Of a stretch of 64,000 bases of DNA, positions 63,233 through 64,000 are shown one piece after another. The DNA is from Osmia lignaria lignaria. Its lineage: Eukaryota; Arthropoda; Insecta; Hymenoptera; Megachilidae. Every line of letters begins with the position of its first letter. Positions within the stretch are counted from its first letter, which is position 1. The DNA is taken from positions 19,918,501 through 19,982,500 of the forward strand of contig NW_027478159.1 of the NCBI RefSeq assembly GCF_051020975.1, given 5' to 3'. Both the position numbers and the translations under genes were made by a program. The notes under the pieces are model-generated. The model was not told where the DNA came from, ran no database searches, and worked only from the letters and a program-made list of their open reading frames with translations.

Positions 63233-64000
63233 CGAGATATTTGCAGATATATCTCAAGGGAAGGGGCCTGACGGACAGATTTCGAGATATTTCTTCTTCT
63301 TGTTGTTCTTCTTCTGCACAGCTAAGCTGGAAGTGGCATTTCCAGCTCGCAATAGTGCAGAGTTATCTCAAAGAGAGGGGCCACGGTGTTTCTGTATCTC
63401 TATTATGTTGGTGCGGCTTCGGAACTTTTAAATATCTTGATATATCTCGAGAACTACGCATCTGATCAAAAAATATCATAGAAGATAAAAAGTAGGAAGC
63501 TTAATTCTCTACAAAAAAGGTCTCTTAACATTTTGCCATAGCTCGCTTCGTTTCCGAGATATTTGCAGATTTATCTCAAGGGAAGGGGCCTGACGGACAT
63601 ATTTCGAGATATTTCTTCTTCTTGTTGTTCTTCTTCTGCACAGCTAAGCTGGAAGTGGCATTTGCGGCTCGCACTAGTGCAGAGTTATCTCAAAGAAAGG
63701 GGCCACGGTGTTTCTGTATCTCTATTATGTTGGTGCGGCTTCGGAACTTTTAAATATCTCGATGTATCTCGAAAACTACGCTTCTGATCAAAAAATATCA
63801 TACAACATAAATTGTAGGAAACATAATTCTCTACAAAAAAGGTCTCTTAACATTTTGCCATAGCTCGCTTCGTTTCCGAGATATTTGCAGATATATCTCA
63901 AGGGAAGGGGCCTGACAGACATATTTCGAGATATTTCTTCTTCTTGTTGTTCTTCTTCTGCACAGCTAAGCTGGAAGTGGCATTTACAGCTCGCACTAGT
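63233..64000 (+). repeat. Start of next d-e-f run, cut by the window edge
   Basis: Monomers d 63241, e 63563 and a 124 bp partial f (63877-64000; cctgacagac, catttacagctcgcac). a, b and c are skipped after 62919, so d-e-f recurs after four monomers (1288 bp from 61953). This d has agctaagctgg, where all other d copies have agctaaactgg. The array continues beyond the right edge. Confidence 0.88.

Larger units (their letters stand above)
1..64000 (+). repeat. Satellite DNA array, ~322 bp monomer, head to tail
   Basis: The same ~322 bp sequence recurs from the first to the last base with no interruption or inversion. The anchor cgagatattt, followed in most copies by gcag, falls at 121, 443, 765, 1087 and so on to 63877, which is exactly 198 periods. 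Six single-base length changes occur and cancel out. Monomers differ from one another by scattered substitutions at a limited set of variable sites, so subfamilies can be followed. One monomer hand-counted is 39.8% GC. 322 bp is about twice 161 bp, the two-nucleosome scale often seen in satellite families (established knowledge; no nucleosome data here). Function and chromosomal position cannot be read from the sequence. I do not recognise the family by name. Confidence 0.98.

Noticed and set aside
129..63787. A 74-codon open frame on the plus strand in most monomers (sometimes 83-93 codons)
   Set aside because: Those I checked start at TTG, not ATG. The frame is set by the repeat, ends at the tga of ctgatcaa in nearly every copy, and is broken without consequence by single changes (ttccag, 1 bp indels, aagtgaagg). 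The period is not a multiple of 3, so frames cannot join. The one regular ATG (attatgttgg) opens just eight codons. A few monomers (31684, 32972, 33295) gain an in-frame ATG from ctgatgg, but these are isolated. The encoded peptide is low-complexity Ser/Cys-rich from the TTC tract.
1..64000. CRISPR array
   Set aside because: The repeat is 322 bp with no short repeat/unique spacer pattern, and variation is shared between copies.
1..64000. rDNA spacer repeats or a tandem gene family
   Set aside because: No rRNA sequence, promoter-like unique segment or intact gene occurs anywhere in the window.
1..64000. Firm host identification
   Set aside because: The cgagatat / tctcgaaaact style of motif reminds me of insect repeats, but this is memory-level resemblance. 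A database search of the 322 bp consensus against arthropod genomes would decide it.

Overview
The whole 64 kb window is one uninterrupted satellite DNA array. A single ~322 bp monomer is repeated head to tail in one orientation: a 120 bp partial copy at the left edge, 198 complete copies from 121 to 63876 (phased on the motif cgagatattt), and a 124 bp partial copy at the right edge. Both edges cut through monomers, so the array extends beyond the window. I see no unique sequence, transposon, inversion, RNA gene or credible protein gene. The open frames of 60 to 93 codons that recur once per monomer are by-products of the repeat: those I checked begin at TTG or GTG, each ends within about one monomer, and 322 is not a multiple of 3.

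Organism: a eukaryote with large heterochromatic arrays. One monomer hand-counted (3661-3982) is 128/322 = 39.8% GC, and a typical monomer keeps about 13 CpG sites, roughly what base composition predicts. The lack of CpG loss argues against a heavily CpG-methylated genome. With the repeated 'cgagatat / tctcgaaaact' motifs it fits an arthropod, probably an insect, but this is weak inference. Nothing in the window says whether the array is centromeric, pericentromeric, subtelomeric or on a B chromosome.

Layout (monomers numbered m1 at 121 to m199 at 63877): (1) 1-9600, a 17-monomer segment followed by a nearly identical but shorter second copy at a 5475 bp offset. (2) 9601-14288, 4- and 5-monomer units. 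(3) 14289-18795, mixed monomers with one clear chimera. (4) 18796-22015, alternating dimers (644 bp). (5) 22016-27167, mixed, with blocks recurring 5 and 11 monomers apart. (6) 27168-31353, a tandem pair of 7-monomer (2254 bp) units. (7) 31354-37151, mixed, containing a 966 bp trimer duplication. (8) 37152-44234, tetramer-based duplications with copies 4, 7 and 11 monomers apart. (9) 44235-51962, a 7/6/7-monomer higher-order repeat. (10) 51963-64000, the most regular part, a 7-monomer higher-order repeat (a-b-c-d-e-f-g) with one bcd gain, one bcd loss and an alternating two-version superstructure.

No genes work together here. The content is evolutionary: diagnostic variants shared between copies record repeated unequal exchange and segmental amplification, with units of 2, 3, 4, 5, 6, 7, 10 and 17 monomers. 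The 7-monomer size appears several times with different monomer types. Long near-identical arrays are hard to assemble, so exact copy numbers should be treated as properties of this assembly.
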